NCBI RefSeq assembly: GCF_014650435.1
Contig: NZ_BMUY01000002.1
Span: 739,951-803,950 of the forward strand
Length of the DNA: 64,000 bases
From: Streptomyces tendae
Lineage (GTDB): Bacteria; Actinomycetota; Actinomycetes; Streptomycetales; Streptomycetaceae
Reading direction: 5' to 3'
Under the pieces are notes generated by a model that saw only the letters and a list, made by a program, of their open reading frames with translations, was not told where the DNA came from and searched no databases. Of the stretch, positions 27,192 through 37,396 are shown piece by piece. Position 1 is the first letter of the stretch. The number at the start of each line of letters is the position of its first letter. The position numbers were made by a program, and so were the translations under genes.

Positions 27192-27321
27192 GGCTCGGGT
27201 ACGGGTGAGCGTCGGGTACGGGTGACGCGCCCGGGTCAAGTCCGCCTCGCCGTGCGCGTGTCCTCATGTGGGTGACGGGAGTTGGGCACGTCGACTCCTT
27301 GACCCCCGGAGGTGGCCGCCC

Positions 27322-27882
27322 GTGCGCCCCTTGTACGTACCCGTCCGTCTGGCCGCCACCGCCCTGGCCGTCGCCGCTGCCGCCGGCTGCATGAGCGTCG
27401 GCGACGAGTCCGGCGGGGGCGCCGGGCCGTCGCACTCCGCCGGGGAACGGGGCGGCGCGGTGCCGGACGGCGGACCCGCGGTCTCCGGAGGGAACGCCGG
27501 GTACGACGCGGCGGCGGCCGACGAGGGTGACGGCAAGGGGAAGAAGGCCAAGGGCAAGGGCAAGGGCCGGGACGAGGGCGACGGCAAGGGGAAGGGCGGC
27601 AAGGGCGGCAAGGGCGGTGCCGGGTCCGCCTCGGAGCCTGCGGCCGCGCGCCCGACCGGGGCCCCGCCGCCGGACGGCGGCGACCACGACCTCGAGCCCA
27701 CCCGGACGCCCCCGGCCGAGCCCACCCGGACGGCCGAGCCGGAGCCGACGCGGACCGAGGAGCCGCCCGCCTCCCCGACGCCGGACCCGACGGTGGCCGA
27801 GCCGTCCTCGTCCGCGCACGAGCCTCCCGGGACCCAGCTCGAGCAGCGGGAGCCGGCCCCGGCGGCCGGGACACCGGCGTAG
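27322..27882 (+). CDS. Low-complexity lipoprotein, hypothetical
   Basis: 186 residues. GTG start with CGGAGG 9 nt upstream; a short hydrophobic signal ends in AAAAGC, a plausible lipobox with C22 or so as the lipid site. The mature part is a Gly/Lys-rich block (KGKKAKGKGKGRDEGD and similar) and then a Pro/Thr/Glu-rich block, with no folded domain evident. It looks like a surface linker or wall-contacting protein. Function unknown. Confidence 0.7.
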   Translation: MRPLYVPVRLAATALAVAAAAGCMSVGDESGGGAGPSHSAGERGGAVPDGGPAVSGGNAGYDAAAADEGDGKGKKAKGKGKGRDEGDGKGKGGKGGKGGAGSASEPAAARPTGAPPPDGGDHDLEPTRTPPAEPTRTAEPEPTRTEEPPASPTPDPTVAEPSSSAHEPPGTQLEQREPAPAAGTPA

Positions 27883-28209
27883 GACGGACGGGTCGCGGAG
27901 CCGGATGGCGACGGGTTGGGGAGCCGGATGGCGACGGGGTGCCGAGTGGGGTGGCGGCGCGGGGCCGCGCGGGGCGACGGCGGGGCGCTGAGCTGGGCAT
28001 GTGCTGCCGGTTTGCCTTCGGGGGTGGGGGGTGCGTATGGTGGTAGATCGTTTGATCCCATTTGCCCGGCGCCACCGCAGAGCGCGCCGTGTGGCGCGTA
28101 CTCTCCCCTTGCCGTGGTGGACCGCATCGAGGCGGTCGTATTGCGAATCGCGATTCACGGAGTTGACGGGCGCGTGCCGACGAGAGACTCCGGAAGGTTT
28201 CGCATTCGC
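27883..28209. other. DEAD-box helicase upstream region with direct repeat and palindrome
   Basis: 327 bp without a gene. A 19-bp direct repeat lies at 27897-27915 and 27920-27938, and a perfect 12-bp palindrome GAATCGCGATTC at 28145-28156. The helicase transcript probably has a leader, as is usual for cold-responsive RNA helicase genes, but I see no known riboswitch. Confidence 0.55.
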
Positions 28210-30408
<2,199 letters not shown>

Positions 30409-30428
30409 CGCCTGAGCACCTGAGACGC

Positions 30429-30464
30429 GCCGTGGCCCCCACCCCATCCGGTGGGGGCCACGGC
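30429..30464 (+). terminator. Terminator of the helicase gene
   Basis: Stem GCCGTGGCCCCCACC (30429-30443) pairs with GGTGGGGGCCACGGC (30450-30464) around a 6-nt loop, 20 bp after the stop codon. Confidence 0.85.
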
Positions 30465-30537
30465 GCTTCGCGTTGCGGTCAGGTTTCGGCCACGGAGTGA
30501 CGCATGTCACGCTCCTCGCGAGGGAATTGCTGGGGGC

Positions 30538-32073
30538 ATGACAGATGACGCCAAGGCGAGTGGGCTGTCGGACGAGGAACGGCTGGCCCAGCTCGGCTAC
30601 ACCCAGGTTCTGGCCCGCCGCATGTCGGCGTTCTCCAACTACGCGGTCTCCTTCACGATCATCTCGGTCCTGTCGGGCTGCCTGACCCTCTATCTCTTCG
30701 GCATGAACACGGGCGGCCCTGCCGTCATCACCTGGGGCTGGGTCGCCGTCGGCCTGATGACGCTCTTCGTCGGCCTGGCGATGGCCGAGATCTGCTCGGC
30801 GTACCCGACCTCGGCGGGCCTGTACTTCTGGGCGCACCGCCTGGCGCCCCCGCGTACGGCGGCGGCCTGGGCCTGGTTCACAGGCTGGTTCAACGTGCTG
30901 GGCCAGGTCGCGGTCACCGCCGGCATCGACTTCGGCGCCGCGTCCTTCCTGGGCGCCTACCTGAACCTGCAGTTCGACTTCGAGGTGACGCCGGGCCGCA
31001 CGATCCTGCTCTTCGCCGCGATCCTGATCCTGCACGGCCTGCTGAACACCTTCGGCGTCCGCATCGTCGGCCTGCTGAACAGCGTGAGCGTGTGGTGGCA
31101 CGTCCTCGGCGTCGCGGTCATCGTCGGCGCGCTGACCTTCGCGCCGGACCACCACCAGTCGGCGTCCTTCGTCTTCGGCGAGTTCGTGAACAACACGGGC
31201 TGGAGCAGCGGGGCGTACGTCGTCCTGATCGGTCTCCTGATGGCCCAGTACACCTTCACCGGCTACGACGCCTCCGCCCACATGACCGAGGAGACGCACG
31301 ACGCGTCCACGGCCGGACCGAAGGGCATCGTCCGCTCCATCTGGACCTCCTGGATCGCGGGCTTCGTCCTCCTCCTCGGCTTCACCTTCGCCATCCAGTC
31401 CTACGACGGCGCGCTGACGTCCCCGACGGGCGCGCCTCCCGCGCAGATCCTCCTCGACGCCCTCGGCGCGACGGCGGGCAAGCTGCTGCTCCTCGTCGTC
31501 ATCGGGGCCCAGCTCTTCTGCGGGATGGCGTCGGTGACGGCCAACAGCCGCATGATCTACGCCTTCTCCCGGGACGGCGCGCTCCCGTACTCCCACATCT
31601 GGCACTCGGTGAACCCGCGCACCCGCACACCGGTCGCGGCGGTCTGGCTCGCAGCCCTGGCCGCCCTGGTCCTGGGCCTCCCCTACCTCATCAACGTCAC
31701 GGCATATGCCGCCGTGACGTCGATCGCGGTCATCGGCCTCTACATCGCCTACGTCATCCCGACGCTCCTCCGGGTTCGCAAGGGCGCCGCCTTCGAACGC
31801 GGGCCGTGGCACCTGGGCCGCTGGTCGCAGCCGGTGGGCGTGGTCGCGGTGACGTGGGTCGGCGTCATCACGGTCCTGTTCATGCTGCCGCAGGTCTCCC
31901 CGGTCACCTGGGAGACCTTCAACTACGCGCCCGTCGCCGTCCTGGTCGTCCTGGGCTTCGCCGCCACCTGGTGGCTGGCCTCGGCCCGGCACTGGTTCCT
32001 CAACCCCGAGCACGAACGCACCCGCGCCCGCGTGGCCGCCCGGGCGAACGCCCCCGAGCCGGTGGACCCGTAG
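30538..32073 (+). CDS. APC-family amino acid/polyamine permease
   Basis: 511 residues with about twelve hydrophobic segments. The start of the first transmembrane region (LARRMSAFSNYAVSFTIISVLSG) and the AMAEICSAYPTSAGLYFW block are typical of the amino-acid/GABA-type APC permeases; EETHDASTAGPKGI and VTANSRMIYAFSRDGALP are further family signatures. It imports an amino acid or amine by proton exchange; the substrate is not readable. ATG 30538 follows TGCTGGGGGC. Monocistronic. Confidence 0.92.
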   Translation: MTDDAKASGLSDEERLAQLGYTQVLARRMSAFSNYAVSFTIISVLSGCLTLYLFGMNTGGPAVITWGWVAVGLMTLFVGLAMAEICSAYPTSAGLYFWAHRLAPPRTAAAWAWFTGWFNVLGQVAVTAGIDFGAASFLGAYLNLQFDFEVTPGRTILLFAAILILHGLLNTFGVRIVGLLNSVSVWWHVLGVAVIVGALTFAPDHHQSASFVFGEFVNNTGWSSGAYVVLIGLLMAQYTFTGYDASAHMTEETHDASTAGPKGIVRSIWTSWIAGFVLLLGFTFAIQSYDGALTSPTGAPPAQILLDALGATAGKLLLLVVIGAQLFCGMASVTANSRMIYAFSRDGALPYSHIWHSVNPRTRTPVAAVWLAALAALVLGLPYLINVTAYAAVTSIAVIGLYIAYVIPTLLRVRKGAAFERGPWHLGRWSQPVGVVAVTWVGVITVLFMLPQVSPVTWETFNYAPVAVLVVLGFAATWWLASARHWFLNPEHERTRARVAARANAPEPVDP

Positions 32074-32203
32074 CCCAGGGCCCCACGCCCTCCGACGCGG
32101 CCGTGACCCCGATACCCGATCGGCGTCCCGGCCGCGTCGGGCTATGCTCGGTGTGGCAACATCACGCAACACCGCGCGCGCAACACCGCGCGGCACCCCG
32201 CCT

Positions 32204-32276
32204 GGGCCCTTAGCTCAATTGGCAGAGCAGTGGACTTTTAATCCATTGGTTGTGGGTTCGAGTCCCACAGGGCCTA
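32204..32276 (+). tRNA. tRNA-Lys(TTT)
   Basis: 73 nt with acceptor GGGCCCT/AGGGCCT, anticodon stem GTGGA/TCCAT and loop CTTTTAA (anticodon TTT). No encoded CCA. TATGCT at 32142-32147 is a possible -10. A hairpin follows at 32284. Confidence 0.95.
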
Positions 32277-32283
32277 CTCGTCG

Positions 32284-32316
32284 GACCCCAGCTCGTCGCA
32301 CGAACGGGCTGGGGTC
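32284..32316. terminator. Shared terminator of tRNA-Lys and the methyltransferase gene
   Basis: GACCCCAGC (32284-32292) pairs with GCTGGGGTC (32308-32316). The loop is long (15 nt). It lies exactly between the tRNA and the stop codon of the convergent gene at 32317. Confidence 0.65.
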
Positions 32317-33063
32317 TCAGCGCTTCATGAGGGCGAAGACTCCCCAGCCGAGGTACTCGCGGCCGTAGCGCGCGTGGCGGGCGGGCTCGGTGGTGAGTTC
32401 CTCCCGTACTTGGGGTGCGAGTTCGTCGTCCGGGTTCCGGTCGAGCCAGCGGCGCATGTTGAGCCACTGGGCGGCGGCGTAGCGGTCCCAGCTGTCCTGG
32501 TCGGCCAGCATCATCTCCACGACGTCGTACCCGAGTTCCTGGAACTGCTCGATCAGGTCCGCGAGGGGCAGGAAGTCGGTGACGGACGTGACGTGGCAGG
32601 CCCGGGCGGTCTCCTCGTCCGGCGGGGTCTGCCGCCAGTACGGCTCGCCGATCAGCATCAGGCCGCCGGGGCGCAGGCTCCGGTCGAGCAGTGCGGCAGT
32701 TCCGGCGACACCGTCGCCGATCCAGGTGGCGCCGACGCAGGCGGCCAGATCGACGGGCCGGTCCGCGACGTGGCCGGCGGCGTCGCCGTGCAGGAACTCG
32801 ACCCGGTCGGCGACGCCGAGTTCGGCGGCGCGAGCCCGGGCCTGCTCGGTGAAGACCGTGCTGATGTCCACCCCGGTCCCCGTGAAGCCGAGGTCGCGCG
32901 CCCAGGTGCACAGCATCTCGCCCGAGCCGCTGGCCAGGTCGAGCACGCGGGTCCCGGGGGCGAGGTGGAGCGATGCGCCGAGGGCGGCGAACTTCTCCGC
33001 GGTGATCGGATTGTGGATCCGGTGGCTGCTCTTACGGATGGTGAAGATGCGGGGGAGGTCCAT
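32317..33063 (-). CDS. SAM-dependent class I methyltransferase
   Basis: About 248 residues starting MDLPRIFTIRKSSHRIHNP. Motif I is VLDLASGSGEMLCTWA, followed by GTGVDIS and the acidic DLAACVGATWIGDG, a Rossmann methyltransferase. I choose ATG 33063 because GGAAAGGA precedes it by 8 nt; an upstream ATG at 33084 overlaps the acetyltransferase stop (ATGA) and is the other option. Cotranscribed with the acetyltransferase. Small-molecule substrate likely, identity unknown. Confidence 0.88.
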   Translation of the reverse strand: MDLPRIFTIRKSSHRIHNPITAEKFAALGASLHLAPGTRVLDLASGSGEMLCTWARDLGFTGTGVDISTVFTEQARARAAELGVADRVEFLHGDAAGHVADRPVDLAACVGATWIGDGVAGTAALLDRSLRPGGLMLIGEPYWRQTPPDEETARACHVTSVTDFLPLADLIEQFQELGYDVVEMMLADQDSWDRYAAAQWLNMRRWLDRNPDDELAPQVREELTTEPARHARYGREYLGWGVFALMKR

Positions 33064-33080
33064 GACCGTGTTCCTTTCCG

Positions 33081-33752
33081 TCATGCCTGCGCAGAGCCGG
33101 TGTCCCGCCCGCTCTGCGCGGCGGCCTGCTCCAGCTCTGTGACGCTGCCCGACATGATCGTCCTTACGTGCTCGGTGATGTGCTCCACGGGCCAGTCCCA
33201 CCAGGCCACCGCGAGCAGCCGCGCGATGTCCTGCTCCGGGTGGCGCGTGCGGATCAGACGGGCCGGGTTGCCGCCGACGATGCCGTAGTCGGGCACGTCG
33301 CTCGTCACCACGGCTCCGGTGGCGACGATCGCGCCGTGGCCGATGCGGACGCCGGGCATCACGGTGGCGCCGTTGCCGAACCAGACGTCGTTGCCCACCA
33401 CCGTGTCCCCGGGGTTCGGCAGGCCGGTGAGCAGGTCGAAGTGCTCGGCCCAGGAGCCGCCCATGGTGGGGAAGGGGAAGGTGGACGGGCCGTCCATGCG
33501 GTGGTTGGCGCCGTTCATGATGAAGCGGGTGCCGGTCCCCAGGGCGCAGAACTTCCCGATCACCAGCTTCTCGGGCCCGTAGTGGTACAGCACGTTGCGG
33601 GTCTCGAAGGCGGTCGCGTCGTCCGGATCGTCGTAGTACGAGAACTCGCCGACCTCGATCAGCGGGGACCGCACCAACGGCTTGAGCAGGACGACCCGGG
33701 GCTGCTCGGGCATCGGGTGGAGCACCGTGGGATCGGCGGGGGCAGCGGGCAT
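33081..33752 (-). CDS. Vat/CatB-family xenobiotic O-acetyltransferase
   Basis: 223 residues with left-handed beta-helix hexapeptide repeats ([53 protein letters not shown], in part). The catalytic His is in NGANHRMDG and [13 protein letters not shown] is typical of the Vat streptogramin and CatB chloramphenicol acetyltransferases. Close to 220 residues is the usual length. Start ATG 33752; a TTG at 33758 has a better-placed AGAGGA. It may confer drug resistance, but many chromosomal members are untested. Confidence 0.9.
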   Translation of the reverse strand: MPAAPADPTVLHPMPEQPRVVLLKPLVRSPLIEVGEFSYYDDPDDATAFETRNVLYHYGPEKLVIGKFCALGTGTRFIMNGANHRMDGPSTFPFPTMGGSWAEHFDLLTGLPNPGDTVVGNDVWFGNGATVMPGVRIGHGAIVATGAVVTSDVPDYGIVGGNPARLIRTRHPEQDIARLLAVAWWDWPVEHITEHVRTIMSGSVTELEQAAAQSGRDTGSAQA

Positions 33753-33830
33753 CGGCAAGGCGGATCCTCTCGGCGGACCACTAGTGCGACAGGTGTAGCG
33801 TTAAGAGGGTGGCACGAGCCAGTCGCATGG

Positions 33831-33856
33831 ATCAACCGGATAATCGATCAACCGGA
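33831..33856. promoter_or_regulatory. Direct repeat, candidate TetR operator
   Basis: ATCAACCGGA occurs at 33831-33840 and 33847-33856, spaced 16 bp start to start, in the intergenic region between the divergent TetR and acetyltransferase genes. Confidence 0.35.
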
Positions 33857-33868
33857 CGGGGGCGGCCG

Positions 33869-34549
33869 ATGACGGATTCGACAGGTGCGACGGACCCCGC
33901 GGTCGCGGCGCCCGAGCGCCGTCCCGGTGGTCGTACCGCCCGCATCCGCGCCCAGGTCCTCGACGCGGTGCGTGCCGAACTCGCCGAGACCGGCCATGAA
34001 GGACTCACCGTGGAGGGGGTCGCCGCCCGCGCGGGAGTTCACCGGACCACGGTCTACCGGCGCTGGCGTGACGTGGGCGGGCTGCTCGTCGACGTCATCG
34101 ATGCCGCCGGCGAGACGGACTGGCAGCCGCCGGACACCGGCTCCCTGTGCGGCGACCTGACGGCCCTCAACCGGGAGATCCAGGAGTCCCTCGTCGTACG
34201 GCCGTCCTTCGCCGTCGCCCTGATGGCCGCGTCGTTCCACTCCGAGCAGGCCGCGCGGGCCCAGACGAGACTGTGGGCGGACCGGTACGCGCAGTGCGAG
34301 ATCCTCGTGGAGCGCGCCGTCGAACGGGGCGAACTCCCCGCACGAGAGGCAACGGACCTGGACGCCCGCGGTCTGCTGATCGCCGCCACGGCCCCGCTCT
34401 ACCACCAGGTGGTCCTCCTGCGCGCCGACCCCGACCCACTGCTTCCGGAACGGGCGGCAGAGGCCGCGGTGCTGGCGGCCACCGCGGGGGCTTTCGCCGT
34501 ACGCCGGGACGTGGACGCGGGGCCGGGGGACCGTCGATCCGACGGGTAG
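33869..34549 (+). CDS. TetR-family transcriptional regulator
   Basis: 226 residues. The helix-turn-helix is at about 25-70 (ARIRAQVLDAVRAELAETG...VEGVAARAGVHRTTVYRRWRDVGGLLVDVI), followed by a ligand domain with a TetR_C-type pattern. ATG 33869 follows GACGGGGGC. It is divergent from the acetyltransferase-methyltransferase pair, 116 bp between starts, and so probably represses it. A direct repeat ATCAACCGGA at 33831 and 33847 lies between the genes. Confidence 0.9.
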   Translation: MTDSTGATDPAVAAPERRPGGRTARIRAQVLDAVRAELAETGHEGLTVEGVAARAGVHRTTVYRRWRDVGGLLVDVIDAAGETDWQPPDTGSLCGDLTALNREIQESLVVRPSFAVALMAASFHSEQAARAQTRLWADRYAQCEILVERAVERGELPAREATDLDARGLLIAATAPLYHQVVLLRADPDPLLPERAAEAAVLAATAGAFAVRRDVDAGPGDRRSDG

Positions 34550-34560
34550 AGTCCCCCGGC

Positions 34561-34953
34561 ATGAGCGCAACTCCCCCCGAAAACGGACTGGTTGACTTAC
34601 GGCCCTGCCTGGTCACCCCGCGCCGCCTCGGCGCCGCCGCCGCGGTCTACGGCGTGTTCGTCGCGGGCTGGTACCTGGGGCAGCCCGTGACCCCCGAGTG
34701 CCGCGTCGACCAGGCCACCATCGACCGGGTCGCCGAGCGGTACCGCCCCGAACCGTCTCCCACGCCCGCGCCTGCGTACAGTCCGATCCCGCCGCCGTCG
34801 GCGTATCCGGGTCATAGCTCGCTCGCAGACGCTTACACGGTGCAGACCCCTGAAGTCATGTCCCTGACCGTGACCTCCTACGCCGTCGCCTGCACCAACG
34901 ACATGGGCGAACGCCCTCGCCTCCGAGCCTGGTTCGACGGCGACGGGGAGTAG
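34561..34953 (+). CDS. Small membrane protein, paralogue A
   Basis: 130 residues. Cytoplasmic N-terminus with TPRRLGAAAAVYGVFVAGWYLGQPV, one membrane segment at about 20-36, then an exterior domain with two cysteines (PECRVD and VACTNDMGERPRLRAWFDGDGE). A Pro/Ser-rich stretch (EPSPTPAPAYSPIPPP) links the two. It is a clear paralogue of the next gene. It starts 11 bp after the TetR stop. No named family known to me. Confidence 0.75.
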   Translation: MSATPPENGLVDLRPCLVTPRRLGAAAAVYGVFVAGWYLGQPVTPECRVDQATIDRVAERYRPEPSPTPAPAYSPIPPPSAYPGHSSLADAYTVQTPEVMSLTVTSYAVACTNDMGERPRLRAWFDGDGE

Positions 34954-34959
34954 AGCCGG

Positions 34960-35346
34960 ATGCCCGCCTGGATGACCCTGCGCCGGCTCGGCGTCGTCAC
35001 CGCTCTGTACGCCGTGTTCCTGGCGGGATGGTGGCTGGGCCAGCCCGTGCGGTCCGACGGCTGTATCGAGGACCGGCTCACCGCCGGGACGGACGGCCGC
35101 CCCGCGCCGGTGGAACCGGCCGACCCCGGCCGGTACCTCGGAAGCCTCGGGTTCCTGGACTTCGGTCTCCTCGAGTGGGCCGACGACCTGGACGGCTACC
35201 GGGACGGCGAGTACGGCCCCAGCGACTACGGGTACGACCTCCGGGGCGGCCCGCAGACGTACGACACGGCCGGTGCCGACTACGACCCCTGCTCCTACAA
35301 AAAGCGCGCCCGCCTGCTCGCGTGGGTCAACGGCGACTGGGGCTGA
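34960..35346 (+). CDS. Small membrane protein, paralogue B
   Basis: 128 residues. MTLRRLGVVTALYAVFLAGWWLGQPV aligns with its neighbour, and the exterior domain again has two cysteines (SDGCIED, DPCSYKKRARLLAWVNGDWG). Between them is an acidic, Asp/Tyr/Gly-rich segment (GYRDGEYGPSDYGYD) absent from paralogue A. The 3' end overlaps the convergent MerR gene by 20 bp. Function unknown. Confidence 0.75.
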   Translation: MPAWMTLRRLGVVTALYAVFLAGWWLGQPVRSDGCIEDRLTAGTDGRPAPVEPADPGRYLGSLGFLDFGLLEWADDLDGYRDGEYGPSDYGYDLRGGPQTYDTAGADYDPCSYKKRARLLAWVNGDWG

Positions 35347-36286
35347 CCCGGCCGGACCGGCCGAGGGCCTGGACCATCCACGGCTGGAAGGGCAGGTGGC
35401 CGGGGACCACCTGCCAGTCGTTGACGGTCCACACCAGGCGCCAGTACCGCTCGACGATCGGGTCGTGTCCCGCCTCGAACCGCTCGGCCATCCACTCCCG
35501 CAGCTCCGGGCCGTCCGGGCGACCGAGTACGGCGGCGAAGCGCGCCACGACGGCGTCGACGACCGGGGAGGCATCGTCGCCCTCCGGGTCGATGCCCGCC
35601 GCCCTGGCCTCGGCGACGGTCCGCCGTACGAAGGGGATGAGTTCCGCCACCGCCTCGGGGGCCACCTCCGGCAACACGTCCTCGTCGGCGGGTGGGAGGG
35701 GCGCACGGGCCATGCGCCCGCGGAAGTCGTCGTCGGCGACGAGTTCGGCCAGCTCCACCCACGCGGCGAGCTGGGCGTCGGACGGTTCGTCGGGGAGTTC
35801 GGGCAGTGCGGTGCGCAGGGCGGCGACCGCGTCGCGGGCCTGCGGCGGGCCGGCCTCCAGTGCGGCGATGAAGTCGGCGACCACGCGCCGTCGTTCGTCG
35901 GAGGTGAGGCGGGTGAGCCGGTGCATGAGAACTGTCTCCTCGGGGCTGGAGCCGCGCCGGGCGACGAGCCGCAGCATGCTGTGCCGCAGCCGCAGCGCGC
36001 GGATCTGCAGGGCGGTGGCGTCGGCGTGCGCGGCGGCGACGTCGGCGACGGAGAGGCCGCCGTCCAGTACGCGCCGGACCGTGGTGAGGTCGACGCCCAG
36101 TTCCCGCAGGACGCCGATGAGGTGGAGCCGGCCCAGGGCCGCGTCGTCGTAGCGGCGGTATCCGGCCGGGGTGCGGTCGGTGGGCGGCAGCAGCCCGGTG
36201 TCCGAGTAGAACCGGATCGTCCGTACGGACACGCCGGTACGGGCCGACAGTTCACCGATCGAGTGCGGGGGCGTCGCGCCGTTCAT
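35327..36286 (-). CDS. MerR-family transcriptional regulator with long C-terminal domain
   Basis: 319 residues. MerR helix-turn-helix at 8-75 (SIGELSARTGVSVRTIRFYSDTGLLPPTDRTPAGYRRYDD in part), then a ~240-residue C-terminal region far longer than needed for dimerisation, with WVELAELVADDDFRGRMA and YWRLVWTVNDW. The long region probably binds an effector, as in the TipA-like or BltR-like subgroup; no metal-binding Cys pattern. ATG at 36286. Confidence 0.88.
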   Translation of the reverse strand: MNGATPPHSIGELSARTGVSVRTIRFYSDTGLLPPTDRTPAGYRRYDDAALGRLHLIGVLRELGVDLTTVRRVLDGGLSVADVAAAHADATALQIRALRLRHSMLRLVARRGSSPEETVLMHRLTRLTSDERRRVVADFIAALEAGPPQARDAVAALRTALPELPDEPSDAQLAAWVELAELVADDDFRGRMARAPLPPADEDVLPEVAPEAVAELIPFVRRTVAEARAAGIDPEGDDASPVVDAVVARFAAVLGRPDGPELREWMAERFEAGHDPIVERYWRLVWTVNDWQVVPGHLPFQPWMVQALGRSGRVSPSRR

Positions 36287-36332
36287 GAGCCCACCCTGCG
36301 GTCTCCAGCCACTGGAGAGTCAAGGCAGTGCG

Positions 36333-36623
36333 TCAGCCGGAGGGCTTGGCCTCGGGGCCGTTCGAGGAGGGCTTCTCTGCGCGCACGAAGGTTCCCTTGA
36401 TGGGCACAGTGATGACGAGTCCTTGTTCGCGCAGCTCTCGGACCGCCCGACGGACGGTATTTACGGCCACGCCGTACTGCTCGGCGAGATCACGTTCCGC
36501 AGGGAGACGTGCGCCAACGGGCAGTCGTCCCGTCCGAATCTCTTCGGCGATGTGGTGCACGACCTGCACGTACACGTAGACGTGACTTGCCAGGTCGGGT
36601 CTCCAGTCGCGCTCGTCAGCCAT
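36333..36623 (-). CDS. Short GntR-type winged-helix regulator
   Basis: 96 residues: only the GntR winged helix (YVQVVHHIAEEIRTGRLPVGARLPAERDLAEQYGVAVNTVRRAVRELREQGLV), with no UTRA, FCD or aminotransferase domain. About 20 polar residues follow. Divergent from the two-gene unit at 36784, with possible paired operators at 36667 and 36697. This kind of free-standing GntR next to tiny genes recurs in Streptomyces genomes as I recall, but its role has not been described to me. Confidence 0.88.
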   Translation of the reverse strand: MADERDWRPDLASHVYVYVQVVHHIAEEIRTGRLPVGARLPAERDLAEQYGVAVNTVRRAVRELREQGLVITVPIKGTFVRAEKPSSNGPEAKPSG

Positions 36624-36666
36624 GCCTGCACGTTAAAGCGACGACTAGCGCTCTACCACGTATGGG

Positions 36667-36704
36667 TGCATCCGTATGCTTCCTATTGCTACCTAATGCG
36701 TCCG
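36667..36704. promoter_or_regulatory. Paired repeat TGC[A/G]TCCG, candidate GntR operators
   Basis: TGCATCCG at 36667 and TGCGTCCG at 36697 are exactly 30 bp apart, three helical turns, in the AT-richer spacer between the GntR gene and the small-protein genes. Confidence 0.35.
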
Positions 36705-36783
36705 AGTGCACAGTCATCCATGAGAGACCCCGGCGGCCTGGCAGGGCCCCGGGGCACGGCCAACGCTTACAAGGAGCGTCGAC

Positions 36784-37029
36784 ATGCACGACCTTATCCA
36801 CCGCATCGCCCACTGGTTGACCCTTCTCCTGGGTCCAGGCACCGGAACCCACCGGGCAGGCGGCCCCCGCCATCGAGTCCGGAGCACCACTCACCCCACC
36901 GTCCTCGCGAGCCTCCCCCTCCACCACTCCCCGTACTGCCGTCACCTCCCCCTCGACGGAGCCGCCTCTCGCCTGATCCGCCCCTACCTCGACCAGCACG
37001 TCATTGGCATGCGAAGGGCGGCCGCGTGA
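36784..37029 (+). CDS. Small hypothetical protein, GntR-module member 1
   Basis: 81 residues. An amphipathic start (MHDLIHRIAHWLTLLLGPGTGTHRAGG), a basic middle, and a conserved-looking end SPYCRHLPLDGAASRLIRPYLDQH. I recall many Streptomyces proteins with the same LPLDG-x-x-SRLxRPY ending beside short GntR regulators. AAGGAGCGTCGAC gives a good ribosome site 6 nt before the ATG. The stop overlaps the next start by one base. Confidence 0.65.
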   Translation: MHDLIHRIAHWLTLLLGPGTGTHRAGGPRHRVRSTTHPTVLASLPLHHSPYCRHLPLDGAASRLIRPYLDQHVIGMRRAAA

Positions 37030-37328
37030 TGACACCGCACACCGCGCTACGGCTGCTGCCCTGGCTGTCGGCCGAGGGCAAGCCCTGCTTCCTCGCTCCC
37101 GGCGACGGCGGCGGATTCGTGTCCCGGCTGGCCGACGAGACGGAGGCCCGGCAGCTCGCCGTGGGGCTGGACGTACTCCGCTCGGCGCGCGGCGTCCTGG
37201 ACGACCCCGTGTCGCCGAACGCCGAGGTCCGGTACACGGCGATCCGTCTGACCGAGTGCCTCGCGGACGCGCTGCGGGTGGCGGAGTCGAGGGGCCGGCG
37301 CCTGGCCATGGACCACGGTGAACCGTAG
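37029..37328 (+). CDS. Small hypothetical protein, GntR-module member 2
   Basis: 99 residues: MTPHTALRLLPWLSAEGKPCFLAPGDGGGFVSRLADETEARQL (in part), then an all-helical C-terminus ending in CLADALRVAESRGRRL. Single Cys in GKPCFL. The ATG shares one base with the upstream stop (TGATG), so translation is coupled. No domain recognised, but the pattern is familiar from other Streptomyces GntR modules. Confidence 0.7.
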   Translation: MTPHTALRLLPWLSAEGKPCFLAPGDGGGFVSRLADETEARQLAVGLDVLRSARGVLDDPVSPNAEVRYTAIRLTECLADALRVAESRGRRLAMDHGEP

Positions 37329-37396
37329 GACCAGCAGCGGCGCCTAGTGTGTGGCCGCCGGAACCCGCCGCCCGTCTGCCTCCCGGAGTGCCACCC

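Noticed and set aside
32260..32276. tRNA-Lys 3' end as an attachment site for an integrated element
   Set aside because: I find no second copy of the tRNA 3' end downstream and no integrase gene in 32-38 kb.
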